From contig NC_080426.1 in assembly GCF_029873635.1 (NCBI RefSeq), forward strand, positions 50,482,093 to 50,546,092: DNA of 64,000 nucleotides. The letters are read 5' to 3'. The notes under the pieces are model-generated. The model worked only from the letters and a program-made list of their open reading frames with translations. It made no database searches and was not told the DNA's origin. A program made the translations under genes and the position numbers. Numbering within the stretch: position 1 is the first letter of the stretch; each line of letters starts with the position of its first letter. Below, in pieces: positions 13,501-25,131 of the stretch. Source of the stretch: Malania oleifera. Taxonomy: Eukaryota > Streptophyta > Magnoliopsida > Santalales > Ximeniaceae.

Positions 13501-13936
13501 AGCACATGTCATTTCCTAGGATATTTGTTTGTATCTTGGTTTTCAACGAAGAAAAATTCAGTTGCTCTGTCCACAACTGAGGCTGAATACGTAGCAGCTG
13601 AAAGTTGTTGTACTCAAACGCTATGTATGAAGCAACAACTTATGGATTTTGGATTAAGTTATGATACAGTTCCTATAAGGTGCGACAATACTAGTGCAAT
13701 AAACATCTCAAAGAACCCTATAACACATTCACGAACTAAACACATAGAAATTAGACATCATTTTCTTCATGACCATGTGCAAAAAGGAGATGTGACACTC
13801 GAGTTTGTATGCACAAATGAACAATGGGTAGACATATTCATGAAACCACTTGCGAAGGATAGGTTTATCCAAATTAGAGGTGAATCAGGCCTGATGCATA
13901 GTTGAGAAGTTGCCTAGATTTATATTAGATTACATA

Positions 13937-14580
13937 ATTCAGGGGGAGCAACATCACTTAATATTCCCAATTGGTTAAAAATTTCAAATTTGGCTCATTT
14001 GTTCACATTTGGTATTAAACTAAAATTTCAAATTTGGCTTATTTATATTAGATTGCATGTTAAATTTTGTTATAGATATATGTCACATGTTGATTCTCAC
14101 ATAAACCTTTGAACTTTAATGACTGTTTTGCTTATCCATATCTATGTAAATTGACACACTGTGTATGTTCACATTGAAATTTAATTCAACAACACAGTTT
14201 TGCATTAGCAAGGGGGAGAAGTAAATTGAATAACATAGGGAGACATATTTCGCAGTACAATTTTGAAATATAAATGTTTCATATTTTTTAAAGATGAGAT
14301 ATAATTATGTCAGAACAATTTTGTTATATACCTTTTTGTTGATATCAAAAGGGGGAGAAGAATATAAGGCTATAGCAAAAATAGCTTGCAAAAGTTTTTT
14401 TTTTTTTTAAATGCAAGGGGAGAAAAGTACATAAGTTCATGAGTTCTACATGCAAAACTATTACCTATTATACATTGTGCTAAATTTTGTATTGTGCATT
14501 ATTTGAGAGGGAGCCTTATTAGGCATAACCCATTGTCTATTTTTGCTCGTGTATTTGTCATCATCAAAAAAGGGAAGATT
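13937..14580 (+). other. multiple polypurine tracts upstream of the Sirevirus 3' LTR
   Basis: At least five purine tracts follow the end of pol: caggggga near 13940, agcaagggggagaag near 14208, aaaagggggagaag near 14349, gcaaggggagaaaag near 14414, and aaaaaagggaagat just before the LTR at 14581. Multiplied polypurine tracts are a known hallmark of Sireviruses. No env-like ORF is visible in the stretch. Confidence 0.75.
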
Positions 14581-16688
14581 GTTGACTCTATGAATCCAAT
14601 CCTGTTTTGATAATGACAAATCACTTGGTCTTTGATTTGTGCATTGAGAATGTGAATAGGAACATTACTTAGCATGCACAGAAGGTGATGAAGTCATAAA
14701 AGTCATGAGAATTAAAGCATATATAACCTAACATAATCCATGCAACTAAAAGAGTAGAAGAATGAAGATGCAAGCGTCAAGTTCAAGATCGTCATGGGAA
14801 TAGGTATTTACAATTGATTGTATTTGCATATTTTATATGATATAGCTAGAAGCTCAAAATATGCCCTACACATGCATCTCATGAAAATCTTCAAGGGTTA
14901 ATTATGGACTTAGAGACATTATTTTAAATCCCAAAAAATGTTTTAAAATTAATCAAAGTAAGAGAGCAAAAAGGACTTTTGAAAACAAAACTGAAAATTC
15001 TGAAGTTGGTCTGCCCAGATGACTGAGGAGTACCCTCAGAAGTCTGAAGATACACCTTCAGATGACTGAAGTTTTATTTCAGACATTTGAAAAATTTCTT
15101 CAAAAGTCTGAAGATTTAGTTCAAAAGACTGAAAATTTAATTATTGAAACACAAAATAGGCAAAACACCTTCAGACGTCTAAACCCTCAGTTCAATCGTC
15201 TGAGTTGGGACTTTAGAAGACTGAACCTACATTTTAGTCATCTGACCCTGTGTCCAAACTAAAATTTTTAGTGCTTTAAGGAACATCAGATGTCTGAGCT
15301 CGAAAGTTCAGTCGTCTGAACTTGCAGAAATTTTAAAAATCTGAACTTTAGCGAGAAAACACGTGGGTTATTCACTTGATCAAATTTATCCAACTGTCAG
15401 GACTTAACCTAAGGTTGAGATTACTTATATAAACAACCTCTAAACCCTAGTGCCTCACTTTTGACATATGATTGGGAGCCTTGAACGTATACACAACTCT
15501 GGAAAGCATTGAACACATTGCTGAACTCTTGCGTGTGATTTCAAAGCATTTACATCATATCTAAGCTTGGGTTACGTTGATTTTCAAAAGAAGTTCCAGT
15601 GAATATTGTGCAAATAACTTTGGTATTGAGGTTTGGTGATCCAACTAATTGTTTGCTTATTCTCAAAGACTCTTTTCATCTCACAAACCTATTCTTAAAC
15701 ATTCATTTTGAGAGATTGATCTTGAGTTATTAATTATATATACTTTTGTAAAAATCACTACTTGAGAAAAGTTTTTAGTTTAAAGCTAAAATCTTGAAGA
15801 AAGTTTTAAATATATCTTCATTCAAGGATTTGCTATTTGATTAGTATAAGAATTATTTGATTGCAAATACTAAGAGCCTCTAAATACATATTCTTGTGGA
15901 ATATTATTTTTGAAACATAGTGTTTAAATCTTTGCAATATTCAAAGTCGTATATTTATTCAAAGATTCAACTTTACAAATTATTGAAAGCAAGAACATAG
16001 ATCTACGCATTATTAAAGATTATTTTTGAAAGGATCTTATTTTCTAATCTTGCATAAAGTATTCTAAAATTGAACCATACGTTTCTCCAAAGTATTTATT
16101 TATAAAATCATTTTTTGGGAGATATTGATTTATGAAGCGTATCATTCATATAACGATTTTATCGTTACATACATACTGAGCTTCAAGTTTTATCATATGA
16201 ATATGTGTTAGGATTTCTATTGTACTCACTAACTTGAATAGAAGTAATATTGAGTTTTGCATAATTGTAATTCTATATTGTAATCACGGTTCGGGTTATG
16301 AACCAGGGAGGAGGAAGCTGTGCCTCTTGTAAGTAGCAGATTGTAAGGGAAGCTCTGTCCCAATTAAAGGAACAAAGATTTAGTGGAATCCTTGAGTGGG
16401 TTGCTCAAGGCAAGAACGTAGGCCGGGTTGGCTGAACCTCGTAAAATCATGTTTGCCTTCTCTCCTCCCTTCACTTTTTAATTTCTGCTTGCATTTCATT
16501 ATCAGCTTTTGCATGTTTGTATGTTGATTAATATTGCATGCACTTGATAATTAATTGGGTATGACTGAATTTATTGAGATAATAATTTGAATTAATTTCA
16601 TGTCTCTGCAATTATTTTGTTAAATATTAAAATATGGATTAAGAGGTAAAATAAACTTAAATATTTTTGAAATACCCAATTCACCCCT
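14581..16688 (+). repeat. 3' LTR of the Sirevirus, main part
   Basis: A direct repeat of 4591-6720 in the same orientation. The last about 30 bp (18904-18933) are separated from it by the solo LTR at 16689-18903. The U3 phrase repeats of the 5' LTR recur here at about 15000-15330. Confidence 0.88.
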
Positions 16689-18903
16689 TGTTGACTTTTT
16701 GAGTCCGATCCCTGTTTTGATGCTGACAAAGCACATGTTTCTTATATGTGTATTTAGCATGTGAACATGTCCATTTATTTAACACACATATAAGGAAATG
16801 ACGATGAAAGCTTGCAAGACTTAAAAACTATATGATCAAGCGCACTCCATGAAGTCAGAAGAGCAAAAAGATGAAGAAGACATTTATTTGTTGTAATTGT
16901 ATTTAATTTTTATATCTTTAGTCTGTAATAATGTATGCATCTGCATGATGTGTTTGAATGCTTTGAATGACCGTAGATAAACCCTAGGGACCAGCACATC
17001 TCACCAAAAACCTTTTTCAAAAAAGACTAAAATCATATAAAGTTTTTGGAATAACTTTAGTGTCAAAATCAGGGCTAAAACAAAGTTTACGAAGGTTGAT
17101 CGACACCGTATTTTTTTGGTGTCTTCAAAAAGACCTATAAATGACTCTAGGACACTCACTCATGCATACACATGTTTGGTCATTTGAAATAGGGTGCTTG
17201 TTGAGTGAAATAAGACCGAAATGCATAAAATGTGCACCTTCGGTCGACCGACCTATGTAGTTCATTTTGGCCCTGATCAACCGAACCTGGTTCTAGTAAA
17301 CCAGTTGACCACAACCCGGTCAATCGAACTTCTATAGTTCAATTGACCCCAGTCGACTGAACCTCTCTGAAGTCAACTTAATTGACTTTTTGGTCGACCG
17401 AGAGGAAATTGTACAACACCAACCTAGTTGACCGAGTTCCTACGTGTGGGAACCCAACAATTTGGTTGACCGACCAATTTAGTTCAAATTAACCCTGGTC
17501 GACTGAACCTTGCAAATATGGAAAAATCGGCCTTGGACATACATGTCCGGTCGACCGTGACCCTAGTTCATTTTTAGCCTGGTCGACTAAACCTCAAGAA
17601 CTTGGGTCGTCTGAACTTGTCCTAGTTGACCAGTGCTCTCGGGTTGGAATTTTTTTAAAACTTTAACATGTCATTAAAACTTAATTAAAATTTTACAAAA
17701 TATCGAGCGTGTCCCTCAACGGTCAGATTTGTTGAAAATCTATAAATACCCCCTCATAACTTTTGATTAGTAACTTTGATTAACTCTAAATTTCTCTCTA
17801 ATCCTTTGTTAATCAAAGTTCCCCCAACTCATTTTTATTGCAAAAATTTCTTCTTTGGGGCAAAATATTTTAAGCAAATCTCTCCAACTCTTTTTCACTT
17901 GTTTTATCTCCAAATCATTTTTAAAGAGAGTATTTTATTTTGGGCATTTCACTTGCATTTACAAGCACATACTCTCTCTTGTTATTTACTGTTTAAAAAT
18001 CAATATTTGAGAGTATTGTTTGCATTTCTCCCGATTATTTCTTTGATAAACATTTTAGGGAGAATTTATTTATTGCACAAATACTTTATTGAGCTTAACT
18101 CCTAGATTCTCCAAGTATTTCTAACTTGCATAAATCCTTTTTTTTTGGGAACATAGTACTCATTTTTCATACACATTCTATTTGTGCAAAAATCATTAAA
18201 AGAACAAAACCCTAGGCTTTCCTATATTATTATTGAAATATATTTTTTGAGAAAACTTTTTATTAGGGTTTAAATATAGTTAAGCACCCTTACTCTACTG
18301 AGTATAAATCATATCATAAGAGAGTGCATATTGTATGAGCTTAAGCGTGTACATCTCTGCTTGTATTTCATAAGCATGTTTCATATACAAAATGGTTTTA
18401 ATGTAATGGTTGGGTTCATCCCGATAATTGAATTGGGAAGTCTCAGCCCCATAAGTGACACTAGTTCGGCTCAGCCTAATAATTGAGCTGAGATTTTCCT
18501 CGCCCCGTAAGGAGAGGATGTAAAAGGTTTTTACTCCGCTCGGTTAAGTGAGCAGGTATAGTGGAATCCTTGGGGGTTATGCCCAAGGCGGGAATGTAGG
18601 CTGGTTTGGCCAAACCTCGATAACAAACCTGGTGTCGTTCTCTCTATCTTATTTAAATTCCTGCACTTTAATTTCAGCATGTGTATGAATGTTTATTTAA
18701 TGTCAAAATTATTCTTATGCACACATTTAATTTAAATAAGATACTGCACACGTGTATGCTTTTGATGTTAAACTCGATTTACATACACGTATATATGTTG
18801 AATAGGATATTAACTGTGGTGAATCGGCGAAATGTTTTAAATTAGTGAAAAATGTTTTAAAACCCAATTCACCCCCTCTCTTGGAACCACATCAATTCCA
18901 ACA
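16689..18903 (+). mobile_element. solo LTR of a related Sirevirus family, inside the 3' LTR
   Basis: It starts tgttgacttttt and ends tcaattccaaca, giving TGTTG...CAACA inverted ends. A TATA box (tataaatacc) lies at 17741-17750. The U3 region (about 17095-17640) carries many copies of a gtcgac-centred phrase, among them the perfect palindrome cggtcgaccg at 17241. It lies inside the C-rich end of the Sirevirus 3' LTR, so the TSD falls in a run of C and cannot be resolved. It looks whole as an LTR. Confidence 0.85.
17741..17750 (+). promoter_or_regulatory. TATA box of the solo LTR
   Basis: tataaatacc precedes a CT-rich leader, as expected at the U3/R border of a plant LTR. Confidence 0.5.
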
Positions 18904-21900
18904 CCCCCCCTCTTGAGATAACACCATAATTCACACGCACCTTGTATCTCACAATTTCATTCATTTCATTTCTTTTACGTACAAAAACCCATTTATACCA
19001 AACATGTTTGACATTCTCATATGTTTGGACTACTGATACAAATACTTTACATTTTGCTAATGAGTCTAGCACAGCCTGTACTGCTTCTTTCCATTTTGGT
19101 CAATCATTTCGATATCGACATTCTTCTACAGTTTGAGGTTCGGGATCATTATCATTAATAATTTTTGAAGCAATCGCATATGCAAACACATTGTCAATAA
19201 CAACTTCATTTCTTCTTCGCATATTTCCAAATTTTAATGAGATCTCATAATTTTTTGGTACCAGAAACACTTTTGGTGTTGCTTCTGTGGAAATATGAGA
19301 TTGTTGATCTATACTTCTTTTAACCTCTTCTTGAGTGTTAATGACCTCTTTTGGAGTCTCACTTCTATTCATTTCCTTTTTCTTTTGAGGAACAGTATCC
19401 TTTGCACAAACTTTGTCTAATCTTGATACACGCATAAATCAATGTGAACTTGAAGTTTAAAGAATAATTCATTTGTAGAAATCCTTTACCTTTTCCTTCT
19501 CTTAGTGACGGGAAAACTGATTCATAAAATTGATAATCTAGAAATCTTGCTCTAAAAAGATCACCTGTTTGTGGTTCAAGATATCTAATGATAGAAAGAG
19601 AATCAAAACCAATATAAATACCAAGCTGATACTATGGTCCCATCTTACTTTGGTGCACAGGTGCAATAGGAACATATACCACGCAATCAAAAATTCTAAG
19701 ATGAGATATATTAGGTTGGTGGTTAAACACAAGCTGTGAAAATGAAAAATTGGGATATGCAATTGGTCTAATTCTAATCAAAGACGCAGCATGCACTATA
19801 GCATGACCCCAAGTAGATGTAGGAAGCTTTGATTGCATAAGCATAGGTCTAACAACAAATTGTAAACGCTTAATGAAGGATTCCACTAAACCATTTTGTG
19901 TATGAAGAAGTGCAATAGAATGTTCAACACTTATTCCTATTGACATGCAATAGTCATAAAATGCTTTTGAAGAAAATTCACCTGCATTATCTAAACGGAT
20001 AGTCTGAATGGGATGATCAGGAAAACTTGATCTTAACCTTATTATTTGAGCAAGAAATTTAGCAAAAGCACCATTACGAGTTGAAAGTAGATAAACATAT
20101 GACCATCAAACGGAAGCATCAATTAAAATTATGAAATATCGAAATGGTCCGCAAGATGAATGGATTAGGCCGCAAATATCTCCTTGTATTCTTTGCAGAA
20201 AAGATGGAGACTCTAAAGGTAATTTAGATGGAGAAGGTCTAACAAGTAGTTTTTTTTTAGCACAAGAAATACAAAAATAATCACTAGGTAAAAGAACTTT
20301 ATGATCTTTTAATGGATGTCCATGTATATTTTCAATGATTCGTCACATCATAGTTGAACTAGGGATGGCCAAGGCGATCATGCCAAAGTATAAAAGTTCT
20401 AGGCTCGGAGCACTTTCGGTACATAAAATTTGATTCAACCATCCTTATTTTTGTGAAATATAGGTCAGATGAAAAACTTTAAAATTTTTCCAATATGATC
20501 TTCTGGTTTGAAATTGTAGATGTAATTAAAAGATATTCCATATCTCCTTCATTTTTGGTTTCAACATGATATCCATTGTGACGTATATCTTTAAAACTTA
20601 ATAGATTTCTTCGGGATCTACTAGAATACTACGCATCATCAATATACAATATGAACTCTTCCAGAGCCCTATATTACATTTGTAGAATCAAATATTGTAT
20701 TAACATTAATTTCAGCTAATGTTAATTGTAAGCAATATTTTTTAACACGAAAAATTGTGTGAGTCATACCACTGTCCACCAAACACATGTCATCCTCCAT
20801 TTTTATCAAGTTTATTTTGTATGATCTAGTAAATGAAAAATAAAATTTAAGAATTAAGAAAGATAACAAAATATTACCAAGCATATTATATGTGAAATTT
20901 TTAAAAATTACATAAATTAATTTTTTTTCAAAATAACATAAACATGAAGATAATTTAATAGTAGACATTTCCATTCCCAATCAAATGATTAATTTTGCCA
21001 TTATGATCTTAAAAAAAATCAGAAACATCAAAATCAACATCCAAATGAGACTCATACTTAGCATCAATGGGTTCAAACAAATTAACTTCAGCATTTTTCC
21101 CTTTTCCTTTTAACGATGCCTTGTAAAGATTAACTAGGTGTTTAGGAGTGCGACATATTCGAGACCAATGACCTTTTGTTCCACACCTATACTAAATATT
21201 GTTATTATTTTGCACTTTATTATTTTGTTCTGAACTTTCTATATTCTTTACCCATTTCCTTTGAGGCTTTTCATCACTTTTGCTTTCAAACTTTGAAGGA
21301 TGATCATCACAGGTCCAACAATTTTTCCAACCACGACCCCTTTTACCACCACAACCTTGTTTATGACTTTGAGAAAAAGTCACATTCACTTCAGGGAATG
21401 GTGTTGAGCCAGTCGGATGAGATTGATGATTTTTCAACAAAAGTTCATTATTTTGTTCAGCCACCAGTAAATAAGATATTAACTTAAAATATTTTGTAAA
21501 TCTACGCTCTCGATATTACTGCTGCAAGAATACATTCGAAGCATGAAAAGTCGAATATGTTTTTTCAAATATATCATCATTAGTAATTTTTTCTCCACGT
21601 AACTTTAATTGAGAGCTAATTTTAAACAAGACTGAATTATATTCACTTACAGTTTTAAAATCTTGCAATCGCAAGTGTATCCAATCATATCGGGCTTTTG
21701 GAAGAATTACTGTTTTTTGGTGTTCATATATCTCCTTCAAGTTGTTCCAAATGACTAATGAGTCCTTAATAGTAAAGTACTCAATTTTCAATTTTTCGTG
21801 TAAATGGTGTCGAAGGAAAATCATTACCTTTGCGCGATCTTGTAGTGATGCTTGATTTCCTTCTTCAATTGTACTATCAAGATTCATAACATTAATGTGA

Positions 21901-22260
21901 ATCTCAGCATCAAATACTAATGGTAGATAATTTCTTTCAGAAATATCAAGGCGATAAATTCAAACTTTGTGAGGTTTGACATCATAAATTTATTTTCAAA
22001 AACAAATAAAAATTCAAAGTTAGGTAAATATTAAGATGAAAATGTTATTCTCACATATATTTCAACATAAAAACATTTAAGGACATTATTTAAGATAAGA
22101 GATATAGTTAACACATAAATATAGTTTGACAAAAAAAAAACTAAAATTATATAGATAACAAATGTTAAAAGAAAAAAAAAAATATTCTTACCTTCAAATA
22201 ATACTAATGAAACTTAAAAGATTCTATTATACTATTAGAGACTTGATCGTACTGATAACA

Positions 22261-22505
22261 TGTTATAAATGAAATAAAGAGAGAATTATAGAAAAATTAA
22301 AATAAAGAAATTTGGAACTATAAAAATTCATCAGTCTAATTCTTTGAGAACTAAATATTGCTAATTATCTTTTTTTATATTCATTTTGATTGTAAAACAT
22401 GTCCTTATATAGGTAAAAATTATATTGACATTTTAAAGATTAATTTCATAATGAACTATTATATGAGCATATCAAAAGTTATAACATATTCTCAAGATAA
22501 TCATT
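22261..22505 (-). repeat. 5' LTR of the old Copia element, partial
   Basis: Starts tgttataaatg next to the primer-binding site and matches the 3' LTR at 2741 for about 245 bp. The rest of the LTR is not present. Confidence 0.75.
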
Positions 22506-22837
22506 TTGATTTCAAATTTTAAAGTTAATTTCTACGGTACAACACCTAAATATAAATTGAAAATATAAATTGATAAAAAGAGGGGAAGTTTCCAGACAAG
22601 GAGTGAAGGCATAAAACCGCGAGTCTTTATATTTGCTGCCATCGGGCGGCCCACCCTTCTTCAATGACTTGGAGTCGGATTTGTGTCGAGCTTTGAAAAT
22701 ATTTGGATCTACCATAAATGTGAAAATGGGCTGTCTTATTTGGCAATGAAACTTATCATGAAGGAAAGGGTTGAGGAGTGGCAGTTGATGACGAGCTCTC
22801 CTTCATTCCCTGCATGCGCGCCCTCGAAGAAGCAAGA
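22506..22837. other. probable host DNA upstream of the partial gene copy
   Basis: Moderate-GC sequence with no transposon signature and no ORF that I trust. By position it would be the promoter-side flank of the duplicated segment that follows. Confidence 0.4.
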
Positions 22838-23445
22838 GGAGGAGTCAAGCATCTAACGCTGGCAGTAATCTGTCTTTCTGCTCGTCTGTGTATCTCCCAC
22901 GCTTTCGAGAAAAATACCCCAATTTTCTTCCTGGTTATCCGCACTCTTCTTTCTTCTTCTTCTTCTTCTTCTTCTTTTAATTCGTTAAAATTTGAAAGAG
23001 AACCTTAATTTCTTCAAACTTCATGCACAGCCTTGGCTCTAGTTTCTCTGAACAGAAAGCCAGTCGAACACTGAACTGAAGTCTGAAATCTTGAATTAAG
23101 ATCAGAAATAGAGTGAGGTAATCTGATTTTTATACATAAAATTTAAGTTCCTCTTGTGACAGGAACGCTAAATGATCACATAGGTTCTTTAGTGATTAAA
23201 TTGAAGAATTTTGTTTATTATGTTTTACGTGCGTATGTATCTTCTGTTTGAATGTTTCAGAGAAGTTTCATCTGATGATTTTCCCGTCAAATGTTCAATT
23301 ACTGTATGATAATGTTCTTGCAGTCTTGCAGACTTGCTACTAGTTTATTAAAATAATAATAATAATTATATGATGATGTTCTATTTTGTTTTCCTGAAAG
23401 ATTTATGTTAAAGCTATTTTGATGCAATGACAGGATTGTTACTGG
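22838..23445 (+). pseudogene. partial second copy of the B3-gene 5' region
   Basis: This stretch resembles, in the same order, three separate pieces of the B3 gene locus. 22838-23117 resembles 30560-30820 (gctggcgtaatctgt-type block, then agtctgaa and gagatcagaaat just before a splice donor). 23241-23340 resembles 41279-41360 (tttgaat, gaaaagtttca, gttcttgcagtcttgcag). 23370-23445 resembles 41680-41795 (gatgatgttc, then acaggattg). A donor-like gtaatc starts at 23118. A (TTC)n microsatellite lies at about 22944-22976. The Copia element and the TRIM of the other copy are missing here. No coding exon of the B3 domain is seen, because the copy ends in a Gypsy element. It is inferred to be a truncated duplicate. 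Confidence 0.65.
22944..22976. repeat. (TTC)n microsatellite
   Basis: About eleven TTC units within the probable 5' leader of the partial gene copy. CT-rich tracts are common in plant 5' untranslated regions. Confidence 0.9.
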
Positions 23446-25116
23446 AGCTGTGACTAAACGTTTTTTCAACTCCTGAAAACTCTGTTCACACTCCACAGTC
23501 CACTCAAATATGCTATTCTTCCTCGTAAGCTGCGTCAGAGGAGCTAACAGTTTGGAAAAGCCCTCGACAAACCGAAGATAATACCTGCCAGATCCAAGAA
23601 ACTCCGAACCTCCTACACATTCCTCGATCTCGCCCAGTCAACTACCGCCTCTATCTCTCTAGGGTCCACTGATATTCCTTCCTTGGACACTACATGCCCT
23701 AGAAATGCAATCTGTTTTAGCCAGAACTCTCATTTCTTCAGTTTAGCAAATAGCTTCTTCTCTCTGAGTACTTGTAGTACTAGCCTCAAGTGAATTTCAT
23801 GCTCTACAGAACTCCTAAAATGAATTAGGATGTCATCTATGAATACTACGACGAACTGGTGTAAATATTCGTGAAACACCCTATTCATCAGATCCATAAA
23901 TGCTGCAGGTGCATTTGTCAAACCGAATGGCATAACTAAGAATTCATAATGGCCATACTGGGTTCGGAAAGTTGTTTTCGGTACATCCTCCAATTTCACC
24001 TTCAGCTAGTGATACTCGGATCGTAGATCGATCTTAGAGAAGATCTGTGTGCCCTGTAGTCAAAGAGATCATCAATTATGGGTAACGGGTATTTATTCTT
24101 TATTGTCACCTTGTTAATCTCTCTGTAGTCGATGCACATCCTCATCGATCCATCATTCTTCTTTTCAAACAATACCGGTGCTCTCCAGGGTGAAACACTC
24201 GGTCGGATGTATCCCTTATCTAGTAGCTTCTGTAGCTGCTCCTTCAATTCCCTCACTTCTGCTTGAGCCATACGATATAGAGCTTTCAATATTGGCGCCG
24301 TCCCTGGAATCAACTCTATAGCAAACTCCAACTTGTGATCTGGAGGTAATCCCGGCAAGCCCTCTGGAAATACATCTGGGAACTCGCTTAGTGCGGGAAT
24401 CTCCTCCAACTTAAGTTCTTTTTTCGGCGTTTCTTTCACACACGTCAGGTACCCTTGACATCCCTTTAGAAGTAATCTCCTAGCCTGAATAGATGAAAGG
24501 ATACATGGTGCAGAACGCACGCACAATCCTACGAACTTGAATTCCTACTCCCCGGGAGGCCTGAATACTACCTCTCTCCTGTGGCAATCGATACTGGCAT
24601 AACTGGCTGATAGCCAATCTATTTCTAGAATGATATCGAAGTCACGCATATCAAACATAATTAAACTGATTGGTAATACTCTCTACTGGGAAATCCCGAA
24701 TCACCTTACTACATACGACTATTAATCCTGAAGAAAATTGTTTAGAATCTTAGTACCCTACATATCTGCTACAACTATAATACTATAAGACTCATTTCAA
24801 TGAATTAACATTCCTACTATCGACATAATTTGCTAACTTGATTCTCTCATTCTAGCTCAAGTTCCGCCCCTCCACTTGGAAACAAAACCGTCGATGGATT
24901 GCCGTGATTTTTTGAAACCGTCGTCTGATCCAGAAGAACACAAAAGTCCATCAATGGATTTCTGTCTCCAAGCCTACGAAGCAAAACTCGAAAGTCTTAT
25001 CCTCATCCTACACTTTGGTAAAGTCATCCATCTTAGTCTGCAGAAACTAACAACCTAGGCTCTGAGCATTTCCATAACCAGGCAATGTGAATCTCATCAC
25101 ACTTTCGGTTGTTTAA

Positions 25117-25129
25117 GGCTCTGATACCA
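25117..25129 (-). promoter_or_regulatory. primer-binding site of the Gypsy element
   Basis: On the minus strand it reads tggtatcagagcc, complementary to the 3' end of initiator methionine tRNA, two bases after the LTR edge at 25132. Confidence 0.85.
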
Positions 25130-25131
25130 TC

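Larger units (their letters stand above)
4591..18933 (+). mobile_element. Sirevirus-type Ty1/Copia element with nested solo LTRs
   Basis: A plus-strand Copia element with about 2.13-kb LTRs (4591-6720; 14581-16688 plus 18904-18933). The primer-binding site tggtatcagagcagg is at 6725-6739. In order it shows gag (6779-7975, CCHC knuckle CYNCREVGHIK near 7662), a second knuckle-like motif near 10650, protease (MDSGCSRHM near 10859), integrase (11224-12120), RT (12400-13160, YVDD near 12967) and RNase H (13168-13905). Several polypurine tracts precede the 3' LTR, as known for Sireviruses. The flanks read cacgt/cacgc, or acacg on both sides if the edge is moved one base. LTR copies differ by roughly 5-8 percent by eye. 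It is broken several times and interrupted by two solo LTRs. Confidence 0.9.
2741..22505 (-). mobile_element. old Ty1/Copia element, split by nested insertions
   Basis: This minus-strand Copia element has its 3' LTR at 2741-3124 and a partial 5' LTR at 22261-22505, followed inward by a primer-binding site (tgttatcagt on the minus strand, 22251-22260). Parts recognisable by motif are gag (about 21192-21887, with a retrotransposon gag domain and a CWTCDDH knuckle-like motif), protease (VDSGMTH near 20770), integrase (about 19630-19950), reverse transcriptase (3732-4585 and about 18934-19100) and RNase H (3150-3500). A plus-strand Sirevirus (4591-18933) sits in its RT region. The shared LTR parts differ at roughly one base in ten, which makes it old. 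It is broken many times. The Copia lineage was not determined. Confidence 0.88.

Noticed and set aside
17776-18105. 109-aa ORF rich in Phe/Leu
   Set aside because: It lies in the leader part of a solo LTR, is T-rich low complexity, and has no domain.
22778-23008. 76-aa ORF ending in a poly-Ser stretch
   Set aside because: The Ser run is the TTC microsatellite; the stretch matches the probable untranslated leader of the B3 gene and the ORF has no domain.
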